A DNA stretch of 64,000 nucleotides. Origin: Paenibacillus sonchi (lineage in GTDB: Bacteria; Bacillota; Bacilli; Paenibacillales; Paenibacillaceae). Of this stretch, positions 1-9,129 are shown piece after piece. Each line of letters opens with the position of its first letter. The first letter of the stretch is position 1. Under the pieces are notes generated by a model. That model did no database searches and was not told where the DNA came from. It saw only the letters and a program-made list of their open reading frames with translations. Location: assembly GCF_016772475.1 (NCBI RefSeq), contig NZ_CP068595.1, forward strand, positions 6,138,001 to 6,202,000, in the 5' to 3' direction. The translations under genes and the position numbers were made by a program.

Positions 1-1
1 A

Positions 2-100
2 GAATACCATCCTTTGTCAGAGACAGCAAAGTTCCTCCGCTTGAAAGAGATCAACTTCATTGACAAAATCCTGCATAATCACGGAAATTGCTCACAATGA
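2..100 (+). CDS. possible C-terminal end of a truncated CDS (left edge)
   Basis: The second forward frame is open from the window edge to a TGA at 98-100 and would give about 32 residues ending FIDKILHNHGNCSQ. It has a plausible protein-like composition, but nothing identifies a family. It could be the tail of a gene that begins outside the window, or chance. Confidence 0.25.
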   Translation, partial: EYHPLSETAKFLRLKEINFIDKILHNHGNCSQ

Positions 101-160
101 GTATTTTAACGTTTTTGCAGGCAGAAGTGAATACCCGCTTCCAGGTTCGGCTGCAAACTA

Positions 161-191
161 CAGGGCACCCCATTTGCGGGATGCCCTGGCT
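161..191 (-). terminator. intrinsic terminator-like hairpin
   Basis: Inverted repeat CAGGGCA...TGCCCTG with a C-rich/G-rich inner stem. It lies just past the stop of the minus-strand gene at 210-806 and before the plus-strand tail at the window edge. The T-run is short, so it is a moderate call. Confidence 0.45.
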
Positions 192-209
192 TTCGTCCAA
201 TACAGCTTA

Positions 210-806
210 TCACCATTCAAGCATATTTAATTCTCTGGTCAATTCAGCAAGTCTCGCTTTGCACGCCGCTGTCCGCTCATCATCCTTGCTCTGAATCGCC
301 TTGTGCAGCAGGTCCAGCTGCTCATCCACCTCAAGCCTGCGGTCACGGATGCGCTCCTCCCCTTCCACAGAGTAGAAGAGTTTGGTCAGCTCCTGATCGG
401 AGAGCAGAGGCCCTTTCTGATACAGCACGCGCTGCTGATACCCGGAGATTTCCACCAGCCGGATAACCTCACCGAATAAAATATTCTCAATGATAATCTG
501 GCGGTCGCGGAACCGCTTGACAACGGCGTGCCCGCGCATATCGCCAATCAGCTTCTCCATCCATTCCGACAGGCGCGCATCACGGATCATATAATCCCCC
601 ACCAGCTTGAAGCCATCCTTAATCCGCTGGAAGCGCAGCTTGACTAGCTTGCGTCCGGTGCGCACCGAAATAAGAAAAACCGTTTCATTCTCGCTCCAAT
701 AAAGGGAATAGCCTTCCTTAATCAGGTCCTTGATCAGGTCCTGGATATGCTGCCTGTCGAAGCGCAGCTCCAGATTGCAGTACTCGACTTCGTCATTTTT
801 GTTCAC
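210..806 (-). CDS. conserved hypothetical protein, 198 aa
   Basis: I do not recognise a named family. The GTG at 806 is preferred over the ATG-like start 7 codons upstream because it is preceded by the strong ribosome site AGGGGGGAG at the right spacing. The protein is soluble and charged, with no signal peptide or membrane segment. The N-terminal half looks like a compact alpha/beta fold with many aromatic residues (YSLYWSENETVFLISV). The last 50 residues are rich in Glu, Arg and Leu and probably form a helical hairpin or coiled coil. It stands alone, divergent from the DUF1054 gene. Function unknown. Confidence 0.7.
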   Translation of the reverse strand: MNKNDEVEYCNLELRFDRQHIQDLIKDLIKEGYSLYWSENETVFLISVRTGRKLVKLRFQRIKDGFKLVGDYMIRDARLSEWMEKLIGDMRGHAVVKRFRDRQIIIENILFGEVIRLVEISGYQQRVLYQKGPLLSDQELTKLFYSVEGEERIRDRRLEVDEQLDLLHKAIQSKDDERTAACKARLAELTRELNMLEW

Positions 807-1064
807 GGCACTCCCCCCTAACGGCATTGTTTCAGCAAAGCCATCTTCATTTGCCTAACCTAGAGTAGAACTGACTGCCGGACCTCCACTTGCAATATTT
901 AATTTTGCGTTCGTCTTACACTTATTTTATACTTCATTTTATGTAGCGGTAACTTGGTTTATTGACTATTTTTACCCGCTGTCTGCTATTTCAAAACGCC
1001 TGCTCCCGGTTTTACAGCAATTTTATTGATATCAGTGACCATTTTTCATACAAGGAGACTTAAC

Positions 1065-1688
1065 ATGCCATTTCAAGGATTTACTGCTGAGGATTTTGAT
1101 GTCTTTCATATTGACGGTCTGGAGCCGCGCATGGAGGCGCTGATCGCCGGAGTCCGGCCGAAGCTGAACGAACTGGGCGAAGAGCTCGTTCCTTTTTTGT
1201 CCATACTCACTGGAGAGGAAATGTTCCCGCATGTCGCCAAACATGCCCGCCGGACTGTTCATGCGCCGAACGATACCTGGGTTGCGTGGGGTCCGAATAA
1301 AAGAGGCTATAAGGCGCTGCCGCATTTTCAAGTGGGCATGTTCCACAGCCATTTGTTTATTGTCTTTGCCATTATTTATGAGAGCAGCAATAAAGTAATC
1401 TTCGCCGAGGCGCTGTCCAGGCATCTGGGCGACGTTCAAGCAGAGCTGCCGGCCGCTTACTTCTGGTCTACCGATCATTTAGACCCCCGCGGCACCGCTC
1501 AGGCCGATATGGATAAGAGCGCATTTGCCGAGCTGTCACGGAGGCTTAAGGAGGTCAAAAAGGCCGAGGTCACCTGCGGGCTGCGCATTGACAGGGATGA
1601 CCCGGTTCTTGCGGATGGAGACAAGCTCCTGAACGTGATCGGGCAGACCTTTGAAACGCTGCTGCCCCTCTACCGAATGTCCTTCTAA
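1065..1688 (+). CDS. DUF1054 family protein (YktB-like)
   Basis: The 207-residue product starts at ATG 1065 behind AAGGAG; an in-frame start 13 codons earlier lacks a ribosome site. The opening MPFQGFTAEDFDVF, the segment HVAKHARRTVHAPNDTWVAWG and the HFQVGMFHSHLF stretch are what I expect of the DUF1054/UPF0637 family, cytosolic proteins of about 205-210 residues common in Bacillales. The biochemical role is not established. The gene is monocistronic and is followed by a strong bidirectional terminator shared with the convergent transporter gene. Confidence 0.85.
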   Translation: MPFQGFTAEDFDVFHIDGLEPRMEALIAGVRPKLNELGEELVPFLSILTGEEMFPHVAKHARRTVHAPNDTWVAWGPNKRGYKALPHFQVGMFHSHLFIVFAIIYESSNKVIFAEALSRHLGDVQAELPAAYFWSTDHLDPRGTAQADMDKSAFAELSRRLKEVKKAEVTCGLRIDRDDPVLADGDKLLNVIGQTFETLLPLYRMSF

Positions 1689-1744
1689 AGTCCGACCGTT
1701 ATCTCCACAGGCTTCCTCCATCTTCTGCAAAAGCGGCTCATTCG

Positions 1745-1796
1745 CAAAAGCCGCCGGCTTCCGGTTTCTTCCGGTTGGCCGGCGGCTTTTGCTGTA
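1745..1796. terminator. bidirectional intrinsic terminator
   Basis: Long hairpin AAAAGCCGCCGGC...GCCGGCGGCTTTT between the convergent genes ending at 1688 and 1821. A-run and T-run flank the stem, so it can serve both strands. Confidence 0.8.
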
Positions 1797-1820
1797 CTTC
1801 GCCAGATTCTATACAGGGCC

Positions 1821-3107
1821 TCAGCCCGTTTCCAGCTTCCGCTTGGTTCTGTGGACTATAAGCAGATGCAGTCCGAACAGGAGGACCATCACAAATGCGC
1901 TGGCCAGAAAAGGAGTGCTGTGCCCGACGGTGTCCCAGAGCTTCCCCGAGATTACCGGCCCGGCCACCATGCCGGAGCCCTGCAGCGTCAAGAAGAGGCC
2001 CCATACGGTCCCTCTTTCCCCCTTCGGCACCTGCTTGGCCAGAAAAGCGTTCCAGGCAGGCAGGATCAGCGCATAGCTAATGCCTACAAGCGCTACCGCA
2101 CAGAAGGCGAGCGGCAGCCAGCGCACCTGGGAAAAGAAGGCCAGCGAGCCGGCAGCGAGCAGGAACCCGATATTCAGGAAGACCGTTGTTCCAATCCGGT
2201 CGACCAGTTTGCCTGCCGGAATCAGAGCCAGTACAGTGATGCCGCCTCCCGCAATCAGCAGCAGGCTGAACTGGTTAGGCGTAACGTGCAGCTCGGAGCG
2301 TGCAAACAGGGTCACTACAGGTGTCATCAGACCTATCGCAAACGCCTGCAGGAACAGCGCCGGAAACAGCAGGCGGCTGACCTTCAGCGTCGTTCTGACC
2401 TGATGCAGCGTCCGCTTCAGACTCTCCAGCGGTTTCGTCTTCCTGCGAACGGCCACCGGCCCTTCACCGCCACCACGCACAATGGCATGAGGCGCATGAG
2501 CGCCTATCCTTGACGGCAATAATAATGCTACGGCCGCCACTGCTGCTGCACAGCCCATAAGCACAAGAAACATGGAGTGATAGCTCTGTCCGCCATGATC
2601 CATCAGGAAGTTGACTACAATGGGACCAATCCCGGTTCCGGCCAGAGAGGCCATCTCTACCGCCCCCATGGCTGCGCCGCTGCTTCCGCTTTCCGTTGAA
2701 CCGGCCAATTCGGTAATGCCTGTCATGGTGCAGGGCCACAGCGGCGATGTTCCAATGCCCAGAATGAGACAGGCCACGGATAACCATACGGCATCTTTGG
2801 CATAGATTATCATACCCACCGCAACCAGAATCAGCAGGAGCGCCCCCGTCATCGTCCAGCGGTACCCTATCCGCTCCATTACCCAGCCGGAGGGGCTGCG
2901 GAAGAGGTTGTCTCCCAAATACTGCATCGCAAAGGCGAAGCCCACCACGGTTACCGAGATGCCGAGGATATTCTCCATGTAGACCGGCAGCAGGGCTACG
3001 AGCAGGGAGCCTTTTACGAATTCCACCAAAAAAATGATCACCCACATCTCCAAAATGAACGGGGAGGCTAAATTGATATGCATACGCTGCGCTACTTTGC
3101 CAGACAT
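1821..3107 (-). CDS. major facilitator superfamily transporter
   Basis: The 428-residue protein has about twelve hydrophobic segments in the two-times-six MFS arrangement, separated by a basic central loop near residues 205-235 (VRRKTKPLESLKRTLHQVR). The MFS loop 2-3 region is recognisable around GWVMERIGYRWTM, with a second-half counterpart near AGKLVDRIGTTVF. It sits in the cytoplasmic membrane and probably works as a proton-coupled exporter; the substrate cannot be read from sequence. ATG at 3107 is preceded by AGGATG. It is convergent with the DUF1054 gene and divergent from speA, with about 90 bp between the two starts. Confidence 0.88.
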   Translation of the reverse strand: MSGKVAQRMHINLASPFILEMWVIIFLVEFVKGSLLVALLPVYMENILGISVTVVGFAFAMQYLGDNLFRSPSGWVMERIGYRWTMTGALLLILVAVGMIIYAKDAVWLSVACLILGIGTSPLWPCTMTGITELAGSTESGSSGAAMGAVEMASLAGTGIGPIVVNFLMDHGGQSYHSMFLVLMGCAAAVAAVALLLPSRIGAHAPHAIVRGGGEGPVAVRRKTKPLESLKRTLHQVRTTLKVSRLLFPALFLQAFAIGLMTPVVTLFARSELHVTPNQFSLLLIAGGGITVLALIPAGKLVDRIGTTVFLNIGFLLAAGSLAFFSQVRWLPLAFCAVALVGISYALILPAWNAFLAKQVPKGERGTVWGLFLTLQGSGMVAGPVISGKLWDTVGHSTPFLASAFVMVLLFGLHLLIVHRTKRKLETG

Positions 3108-3198
3108 TCCATCACATCCTAGTATTATGTTGATTGATTTGTTATACTGGGGCTTGCTTGAAAAAATTACTCTTCACGAAAGGTTGTGACAGCATTAA

Positions 3199-4674
3199 AT
3201 GGATCAACACGTAACTCCCCTCTTCACTGCTCTCAAAAAGCATGCCGCCGGAAACCCAGTTCAATTTCATATTCCCGGGCATAAGAAGGGGCTAGGAACC
3301 GATGCCGAATTCCGTGAGTTTATCGGCGATAACGCTCTATCCATAGATTTGATCAACATCGCACCGCTTGATGACCTTCATCAGCCTACCGGCGTAATTC
3401 TTGAAGCTCAGAAGCTGGCTGCGGAGGCTTTCGGTGCCGACTATACGTATTTTAGCGTACAGGGCACGAGCAATGCCATCATGACTATGATCCTCTCTGT
3501 CTGCTCGGAAGGAGATAAAATTATTGTGCCGCGCAACATTCACAAATCCGTGATGTCGGCCATTATTTTCTCCGGAGCCAAGCCTGTTTTTGTCTCTCCT
3601 GTACAGGATGAGAATCTTGGGATAGACCATGGTATTACCACCAGCGCACTCGAGAAGGCCTTAAGGCGCCATCCCGATGCCAAGGGTGTACTTGTTATCA
3701 ATCCAACGTATTTTGGCGTCTGCGCCGACCTGCGTTCGATTGTCGACCTGGCCCACAGCTACGGGGTTCCCGTACTGGTGGACGAGGCACATGGAGTATT
3801 GATTCATTTTCATGAGGATCTTCCGGTATCGGCCATGCAGGCCGGAGCTGACTTGGCGGCAACCAGCGTACACAAGCTGGGCGGCTCCATGACACAGAGC
3901 TCCGTGCTCAATCTGAATGCCAAGACCGGACTTGTGAATCCGCAGCGGGTACAGACGATCCTCAGCATGCTGACCACAACTTCAACATCATATATTCTTT
4001 TGGCATCTCTGGATACCTCCAGACGCAATCTGGCCCTGAACGGCCACGAGATGGCGGCAAGAACCATTGCCCTGTCCAACTATGCGCGTGATGCGATCAA
4101 TAACATTGACGGCTTGTACAGCTTCGGCAAAGAAATTCTCGGCACAGAAGCTACCTTTAACATCGATCCGACGAAGCTCAACATTCATGTGCGCCATCTC
4201 GGCATCACCGGTTACGAGACGGAAAACTGGCTGCGCGAGAAGTACAAGATCGAAGTAGAGTTAAGCGACATGTATAATATTCTTTGCCTGATTACCCCAG
4301 GAGATACCCGGGAATCTGTCGACAAGCTGATTTCCGCCCTGCGTGTGCTGTCTGCGGTCCATTACAGCAAAGGCGAAATCTATGAGCTTAAGGTGCAGGT
4401 GCCGGAAATCCCGCAGCTCGCCTTGATTCCCAGAGATGCTTTTTATGCAGATACGCAAGTAGTGCCCTTCCGCGAGTCTGCAGGCTATATCATTGCAGAG
4501 TTCATTTATGTTTACCCTCCAGGGATCCCGATTCTGCTCCCTGGTGAAGTTATTACCCAGGATAACATCGATTATATCATCGACCATGTAGAAATCGGAC
4601 TGCCGGTCAAAGGTCCCGAGGACCGCAGCATTAACTACGTCAAAGTCATTGTGGAGGCTGAGCCGATCTCCTGA
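3199..4674 (+). CDS. speA: arginine decarboxylase / Orn-Lys-Arg decarboxylase family
   Basis: The 491-residue PLP enzyme of fold type I has the full Orn/Lys/Arg decarboxylase layout: N-terminal FHIPGHKKG, PLP-binding region VLVDEAHGV, and the Schiff-base lysine in SVHKLGGSMTQSS near residue 226, followed by the C-terminal decarboxylase domain. Length matches the Bacillus SpeA biosynthetic type (about 490 aa) rather than the 700+ aa acid-induced enzymes. It should convert arginine to agmatine in polyamine synthesis; lysine or ornithine specificity cannot be excluded. No speE or speB gene is adjacent, so this is a solitary gene ended by a clear terminator. Confidence 0.9.
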   Translation: MDQHVTPLFTALKKHAAGNPVQFHIPGHKKGLGTDAEFREFIGDNALSIDLINIAPLDDLHQPTGVILEAQKLAAEAFGADYTYFSVQGTSNAIMTMILSVCSEGDKIIVPRNIHKSVMSAIIFSGAKPVFVSPVQDENLGIDHGITTSALEKALRRHPDAKGVLVINPTYFGVCADLRSIVDLAHSYGVPVLVDEAHGVLIHFHEDLPVSAMQAGADLAATSVHKLGGSMTQSSVLNLNAKTGLVNPQRVQTILSMLTTTSTSYILLASLDTSRRNLALNGHEMAARTIALSNYARDAINNIDGLYSFGKEILGTEATFNIDPTKLNIHVRHLGITGYETENWLREKYKIEVELSDMYNILCLITPGDTRESVDKLISALRVLSAVHYSKGEIYELKVQVPEIPQLALIPRDAFYADTQVVPFRESAGYIIAEFIYVYPPGIPILLPGEVITQDNIDYIIDHVEIGLPVKGPEDRSINYVKVIVEAEPIS

Positions 4675-4705
4675 CCGGCTGTCATCCTTCAGCCAAGCAG
4701 AAACG

Positions 4706-4740
4706 CAAAAACCCGACACTTAACAAGTATCGGGTTTTTG
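4706..4740. terminator. bidirectional intrinsic terminator
   Basis: Stem CCCGACACTT / AAGTATCGGG with a single mismatch, flanked by an A-run on the left and TTTTT on the right. It lies between speA and the convergent DUF1292 gene. Confidence 0.85.
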
Positions 4741-4807
4741 CGCGCTCTCAGCTTAGCGTCACAGCCTTGTCCAAGGCGGTTTTCAGCCATTATGGCTACA
4801 CTGAAAT

Positions 4808-5131
4808 CTATTCTTGCTGGGCAAGCAGCTCATTGTAAGCTTCTTCAACAGCTTTCCATTCAGCTTCATCTTCAATGTTGTAAAGCACCATTTCTTCATC
4901 TTCTTCTTCCATGCGCAGAATGATGCCATCCGCTTCAGGGTTTTCGCGTTCCAACAGCAGAGCGTACAGCTTCTCGCCTACATCGAACGTTTCCACCAGC
5001 ACCATTTCCACATCTTCGCCCTGCTCATTCGTCAAGGTCAGCACAAACTCCTCGTGCTCATGGTCGTGATCATGTCCGCAACCGCATGCTTCACCATGTT
5101 CATGGCCATGCTCATGTTTGTGATCGCTCAT
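4808..5131 (-). CDS. DUF1292 family protein with His-rich N-terminus
   Basis: The 107-residue acidic cytosolic protein combines a His/Asp-rich N-terminus (HEHGHEHGEACGCGHDHDHEHEE, residues 5-27) with a DUF1292 (YrzB-like) domain: FVLTLTNEQGEDVEMVLVETFDV and a C-terminal EDEAEWKAVEEAYNELL. The His/Cys-rich leader looks able to bind metal; typical YrzB proteins lack such a long leader or have a shorter one. DUF1292 function is unknown. Monocistronic. Confidence 0.85.
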   Translation of the reverse strand: MSDHKHEHGHEHGEACGCGHDHDHEHEEFVLTLTNEQGEDVEMVLVETFDVGEKLYALLLERENPEADGIILRMEEEDEEMVLYNIEDEAEWKAVEEAYNELLAQQE

Positions 5132-5221
5132 TGAAATACCTCACTTTAAATTGATTTATCCTACATTTGGTATCGTAACACGTAAGATAAGTCAGGTCAA
5201 TTTGAGCGAGGCCTGAATCGG

Positions 5222-5773
5222 CTAATCCAGCGCAGTGATTACTTTCTCTGACACAAGTATATAATCAGCGCCTTTGGAAGGCTTAATATAGAACCCTACC
5301 CGGTATTTGCCGGCATCTTTGAAATCATAAGTGAATTCTGAAGTCGGGAACCAGAAGTCCTCCTTCTTCGAGCTTCCGAGATCCTGGGACTGAATGTCCT
5401 TCACGTTGCCGGACGGGTCCGTGATGGCCACCTTCACCGCTGCAACCTCCTCGGTTAAGCTGTCCACCTGGGTCAGCACCTTAATCTTGAGCTTGCCTAC
5501 ATTCACATTGCCAAAGACGTTGTCACCCTTGAACAGCACAATATGGACATTCGGCTTCAGGATGCTCAGCTTGCCTGAACCATCCCAACTGACGACACCC
5601 CCAGCCTCCCTGGCGGGAATATAGGCTTTGCCGTCGATTAAATAACCGCCATCGGCCACTTCTTTGCCGTTGCTCCATACTCTGATCTTCTGGTTAACCG
5701 CATCCGCAAATAATAATGAGCCTCCCATTAAGGAAAATACAACCACACAGACAGCAATTTTCTTCCATCTCAT
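5222..5773 (-). CDS. secreted stalk / copper-amine-oxidase-N-like protein
   Basis: The 183-residue protein has a signal peptide (MRWKKIAVCVVVFSLMGGSLLFADA, cleavage likely near residue 25). Residues 28-75 resemble the copper amine oxidase N-terminal / stalk domain common in Paenibacillus exported proteins (KIRVWSNGKEV, DGKAYIPAREAGGVVSWDG). The second half is a beta-sandwich-like region ending in a hydrophobic strand. No enzymatic motif is visible; the likely role is extracellular or envelope-associated. The gene is solitary and divergent from the metallo-hydrolase at 5925. Confidence 0.75.
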   Translation of the reverse strand: MRWKKIAVCVVVFSLMGGSLLFADAVNQKIRVWSNGKEVADGGYLIDGKAYIPAREAGGVVSWDGSGKLSILKPNVHIVLFKGDNVFGNVNVGKLKIKVLTQVDSLTEEVAAVKVAITDPSGNVKDIQSQDLGSSKKEDFWFPTSEFTYDFKDAGKYRVGFYIKPSKGADYILVSEKVITALD

Positions 5774-5924
5774 CGCTAGAGACCCCCAAGTAATTCATGC
5801 TGTTAATATATACTGCAAAAATAGCAACAAGTTGCGGAATGGCAGGGAATTATTTCACTCCTTTTGTAAACAATGATACGATAGGATCAATAGATTCAGC
5901 CGCTTATACAGGAGGGCTTCTTTC

Positions 5925-6683
5925 ATGACTATTTATTTACAGATGCTGGGCACAGGAGATGCCTTTTCCACAAAATACTATAACAATAACGCTGTGCTGC
6001 AGGACCATGGATACACACTTCTGATAGATTGCGGAGTGACAGCCCCCCAGGCGATGAAGGCCCTCGGGAAATCCTTTCAAGAGGTGACTGAAACGCTGAT
6101 TACACATATCCATGGCGATCATATCGGCGGACTGGCCGAGCTGGCCCGTACACCAAGCCAGGAGCCTCACGGCAAAATGACACTGCTGCTCGCAGAGACT
6201 CTGATAGAGCCGCTGTGGCAGCACCCGCTCCTTGAACCTTTACACCGGAAAGGGGGCGCTCGGTCGCTAGCCGATGTTTTTAACGTCAAACCGCTGAAGC
6301 CTGACACTCCGTACACACTGTCTCCCTCCCTTACGCTGGAGCTGATCCGCACGCCACATATGCCCGGGAAAGCAAGCTATTCGCTTCTGCTGAATGAGTG
6401 TGTCTTTTACAGTGCAGATCTGACTTTCCAGCCCGAACTTCTGCTCCACCTGGTTCATAACCGCGGCATTACGAAGATTCTGCATGACTGCCAGCTAAGC
6501 GGACGCGGACAGGTGCACACTACCCTTAGAGAACTGCTGTCCTTGCCGGAAGAAATCCGGAAGCTGATTATGCTGATGCATTACAGTGACGAGAAGCCAA
6601 AGTTCGAAGGGAACACTGGTGAAATGGAGTTTTTGGAGCAGCAGGTGGTCTATCGGCTACCCGACTGCAGGAAGGATACTTAA
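5925..6683 (+). CDS. MBL-fold metallo-hydrolase, RNase Z-like
   Basis: The 252-residue protein starts behind GGAGGG. It carries the metallo-beta-lactamase metal site: THIHGDHIGG near residue 60 (HxHxDH) plus the later RTPHMPGK, YSADLTF and a C-terminal MHYSDE histidine. The overall arrangement (LGTGDAFSTKYYNNNAVL at the N-terminus) resembles the RNase Z / phosphodiesterase branch of MBL hydrolases. It is shorter than housekeeping RNase Z (about 307 aa), so it is probably a paralogue with another substrate. Cytosolic, monocistronic. Confidence 0.85.
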   Translation: MTIYLQMLGTGDAFSTKYYNNNAVLQDHGYTLLIDCGVTAPQAMKALGKSFQEVTETLITHIHGDHIGGLAELARTPSQEPHGKMTLLLAETLIEPLWQHPLLEPLHRKGGARSLADVFNVKPLKPDTPYTLSPSLTLELIRTPHMPGKASYSLLLNECVFYSADLTFQPELLLHLVHNRGITKILHDCQLSGRGQVHTTLRELLSLPEEIRKLIMLMHYSDEKPKFEGNTGEMEFLEQQVVYRLPDCRKDT

Positions 6684-6714
6684 TCGCGCACAGAATGTAC
6701 GTTTATATTTACAC

Positions 6715-6760
6715 AAAAACAGCCGGACAGTACGTCATCGACGCCTCTCCGGCCGTTCTT
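6715..6760. terminator. intrinsic terminator
   Basis: GCCGGA...TCCGGC hairpin between the convergent genes ending at 6683 and 6772, with AAAACA on one side and CGTTCTT on the other. The T-run is weak. Confidence 0.5.
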
Positions 6761-6771
6761 ATCTATGCGGA

Positions 6772-7005
6772 CTAAAACTGCGGAAGCTGATCCAGGTTGT
6801 TGGTTGGATCACCATCGGCATCGCCGCGGATATACATTTCGCCGTCTCTGCCTTTAAAAACATTCACCCCGGCAATGGCACCTGCCTGAACCTCCTGCAA
6901 AGCCTGCTGGTAATCAAGCACCCGTCCCGAGGAGGTCTTGAAGCTGAGTAAGTCTCCGTCACCATTACACTGGGCCGCTATAAACCGTTCACGTGCACTG
7001 TTCAT
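6772..7005 (-). CDS. DUF3892 domain protein
   Basis: The 77-residue protein has the DUF3892 pattern: a conserved first strand, a helix RVLDYQQALQEVQAGAIAGVNVFKGRDGEMYIRGDADGD, and a terminal NLDQLPQF. ATG 7005 follows AAGGAG; a GTG one codon upstream is equally possible. DUF3892 proteins are small cytosolic proteins of unknown function common in Bacillales, sometimes present in several copies per genome. Confidence 0.8.
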   Translation of the reverse strand: MNSARERFIAAQCNGDGDLLSFKTSSGRVLDYQQALQEVQAGAIAGVNVFKGRDGEMYIRGDADGDPTNNLDQLPQF

Positions 7006-7098
7006 CACTTAGGATCTACTCCTTCGCGCTTGGATTGGCCATGATTAGGCTCTATTCTAGCTTCTCCTGAAACGGTAATGAGTATGTATTCCTTCAGG

Positions 7099-7542
7099 CT
7101 AGAGCGTCTTTTCCATCCGGACATGCAAAATTCCCGCATCATAGAAAGGCTCTAAGGAGATCACCTTATAGCCGAGCTTTATGTAAAAATCCTCCGCTTG
7201 GCACTGCGCATCCAGTATGGAGGATTTAAGACCAATCTCCCGGGCCAGTCCCTCCAATGCCAGCAGCAGCACCCGTCCATATCCCTTGCTGCGGTATGCC
7301 TGGTGAACAGCAATCCGCTGCATTTTGGCCGTCCCGGCTTTGTAGTATATCAGTCTTCCTGTGGCTACCGGAATGCCTTCATCCAGCAACAGCATATGAT
7401 GAACGTTGTCGCCAATTACATCATATTCATCCACTTCTTCTTCCATGGGTACTTTCTGCTCTTCGACAAAGACCTTTTTCCGGATGTCCAGTCCCATTTG
7501 GAGCTGTTCATCCGTGGTCACACGTACAATTTCTGCTGCCAT
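7099..7542 (-). CDS. GNAT family N-acetyltransferase (YjcF/ElaA-like)
   Basis: The 147-residue start at ATG 7542 is chosen because a ribosome site (GAGAGGGGA, AAAGGAAG) precedes it; 21 in-frame upstream codons look untranslated. The GNAT fold is evident: IRKKVFVEEQKVP near residue 21, the acetyl-CoA pyrophosphate loop QRIAVHQAYRSKGYGRVLL and a C-terminal DFYIKLGYKVI strand. The VFVEEQ..P..EE.DEYD signature is typical of the YjcF/ElaA subgroup. It acetylates an unknown amine acceptor in the cytosol. Confidence 0.85.
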   Translation of the reverse strand: MAAEIVRVTTDEQLQMGLDIRKKVFVEEQKVPMEEEVDEYDVIGDNVHHMLLLDEGIPVATGRLIYYKAGTAKMQRIAVHQAYRSKGYGRVLLLALEGLAREIGLKSSILDAQCQAEDFYIKLGYKVISLEPFYDAGILHVRMEKTL

Positions 7543-7655
7543 CTTCCTTTGGTCCCCTCTCAAGTAGGTCAAAACGATAGTCGACCTATTATACAGAAAT
7601 TCCATTTCTCTGTACAGATTAAGAGATGAACGCTGTACCTTCCAGGTAACCGCTG

Positions 7656-7868
7656 CTAATGGCCCGAATAGACCTCTTCCGGGATCGAACGGTCATAGAC
7701 ATCCTGAATAACCGGTGACAGCGTGCTGTCTGTTCTCCCCAGCGGCCCCTCAAGATCTGTCATCCTATGGATTTCCACAGCGCCCGGGGCCTGATCCTGC
7801 GCTGCGCAGCCTGCCGTACCCAGAAGTATGAGCAAACAGGCCGCCGCCTGCAATGAATACCTGCGCAT
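7656..7868 (-). CDS. small putative lipoprotein
   Basis: A 70-residue protein with a lipoprotein signal peptide: basic MRRY, hydrophobic LQAAACLLILLGTAG, and a lipobox cysteine in GTAGC at about residue 21. The mature part of about 50 residues has no recognisable domain and ends DRSIPEEVYSGH. Expected to be anchored to the outer face of the membrane. Function unknown. Confidence 0.7.
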   Translation of the reverse strand: MRRYSLQAAACLLILLGTAGCAAQDQAPGAVEIHRMTDLEGPLGRTDSTLSPVIQDVYDRSIPEEVYSGH

Positions 7869-7937
7869 AAGCCTTCCTCCTCCTATCCTTTCAGCTTTTT
7901 ACAGCTTTGACGGTTTGGAGCGAAGCTAAACGGAGGA

Positions 7938-9017
7938 TTAGAGATTTACATTCCCCACCACATGCACTAAATACATCAGGTACCCAATGCCCCCCGCGAG
8001 CACAGCATAAGCTGCACCATATTTCCAGCGGTAGCTTGCCGGCACATCATAATATTTGTCGTTCTCAAACACGGTGTATTGGACCTCACATAGCGCGTTC
8101 AAATGCAGTCCTGTCTCCTCCGTAATATGCTCAAGCCGGGTCAGCTTCACCTTGTCAATGATGCTCTGTACAGGAAGTCTGGCGGTACCGTAATAGTCCA
8201 GGCTTTCGTAGCGGATGCCGAGATACTGCTGCCGGTCCAGATCGCTGTAAGTAGTGAACGGCAATTCTCTGGTGTGCTCCGGCCCCGGGATCAGATAGCC
8301 TTGTTCCCTTAAATGCTCTACGGGGATGAGGAATCTGAGCAAAAGGGTCCGCGTCTGGCTGTTCTTTTTCCGGCTGATATACTTCTTGTACAAGTCATAA
8401 GCAAACAGCACCCAGATAACCAGGAACAGGATCGATTTCAGATAGATGATCACGCCTAATCCGCCTATCAGTCCGACCAGCCACAGCCAGCGTGTGACCG
8501 CAGTCGCAATGCGCCCTCCATCCAGCGGATGAATCGGCAGCAGATTGATCAGGTTGAGCAGAAATCCGACGTAGGCCAGAGAATACAGAAGCGGACTGTG
8601 ATAATAATAGGCGAAGGCAAATACAACCGCCGCCCCCGCGCTGCCCAGGACAGGACCACCAAAGGCCACATAAGCCTCCATTTTAGCGTCCAGGGGCTGT
8701 TTTTTCATAGTGATCAAAGCGCCCAGAAAAGGAATAAACAGCGGAGCGCTTACCGGAAGACCAATCCTCTTCGCGGCAATCACATGTCCCAGCTCATGGA
8801 CAAACAGCAGCAGTACAAAACCGATGGCGAACTGCCAAGGATAGATCAGTGCGTAAGCCCATATCGAAAACATCATAGATATCAGCGGACCGGCTATCTT
8901 TCCCAGCTTCAGCAGAGATATAATCGCCTTTCCTTTCAGGAGCAGCATGGCTGCCCCTCCTCCCAGCCATTTCAGCCCGGTGGAAGTTTTATTCTTGGAT
9001 TCATTGGGTTGCGGCAA
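7938..9017 (-). CDS. site-2 protease family zinc metalloprotease (M50)
   Basis: The 359-residue membrane protein has the zinc motif FVHELGHVIA near residue 75 (HExxH) inside a hydrophobic segment. The third ligand region is NLINLLPIHPLDGGRI near residue 160, in the NxxPxxPLDGG form diagnostic of M50 peptidases. Four to six membrane segments are followed by a soluble C-terminal region of about 130 residues, ending in one more hydrophobic helix (AVLAGGIGYLMYLV). It should cleave a membrane protein within the bilayer; the target is unknown and it is not next to spoIVF- or rsiW-type genes. Confidence 0.87.
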   Translation of the reverse strand: MPQPNESKNKTSTGLKWLGGGAAMLLLKGKAIISLLKLGKIAGPLISMMFSIWAYALIYPWQFAIGFVLLLFVHELGHVIAAKRIGLPVSAPLFIPFLGALITMKKQPLDAKMEAYVAFGGPVLGSAGAAVVFAFAYYYHSPLLYSLAYVGFLLNLINLLPIHPLDGGRIATAVTRWLWLVGLIGGLGVIIYLKSILFLVIWVLFAYDLYKKYISRKKNSQTRTLLLRFLIPVEHLREQGYLIPGPEHTRELPFTTYSDLDRQQYLGIRYESLDYYGTARLPVQSIIDKVKLTRLEHITEETGLHLNALCEVQYTVFENDKYYDVPASYRWKYGAAYAVLAGGIGYLMYLVHVVGNVNL

Positions 9018-9129
9018 ATTCGTTGCTCCTTTATCATTGTTTGATTCAAGATTATCATGTTGAGAGAGGCGATTCCACTATTGCAGGGGAAACCGGGCCA
9101 AAAGGCCAAAAAGTCCCCTCCAGCACCGA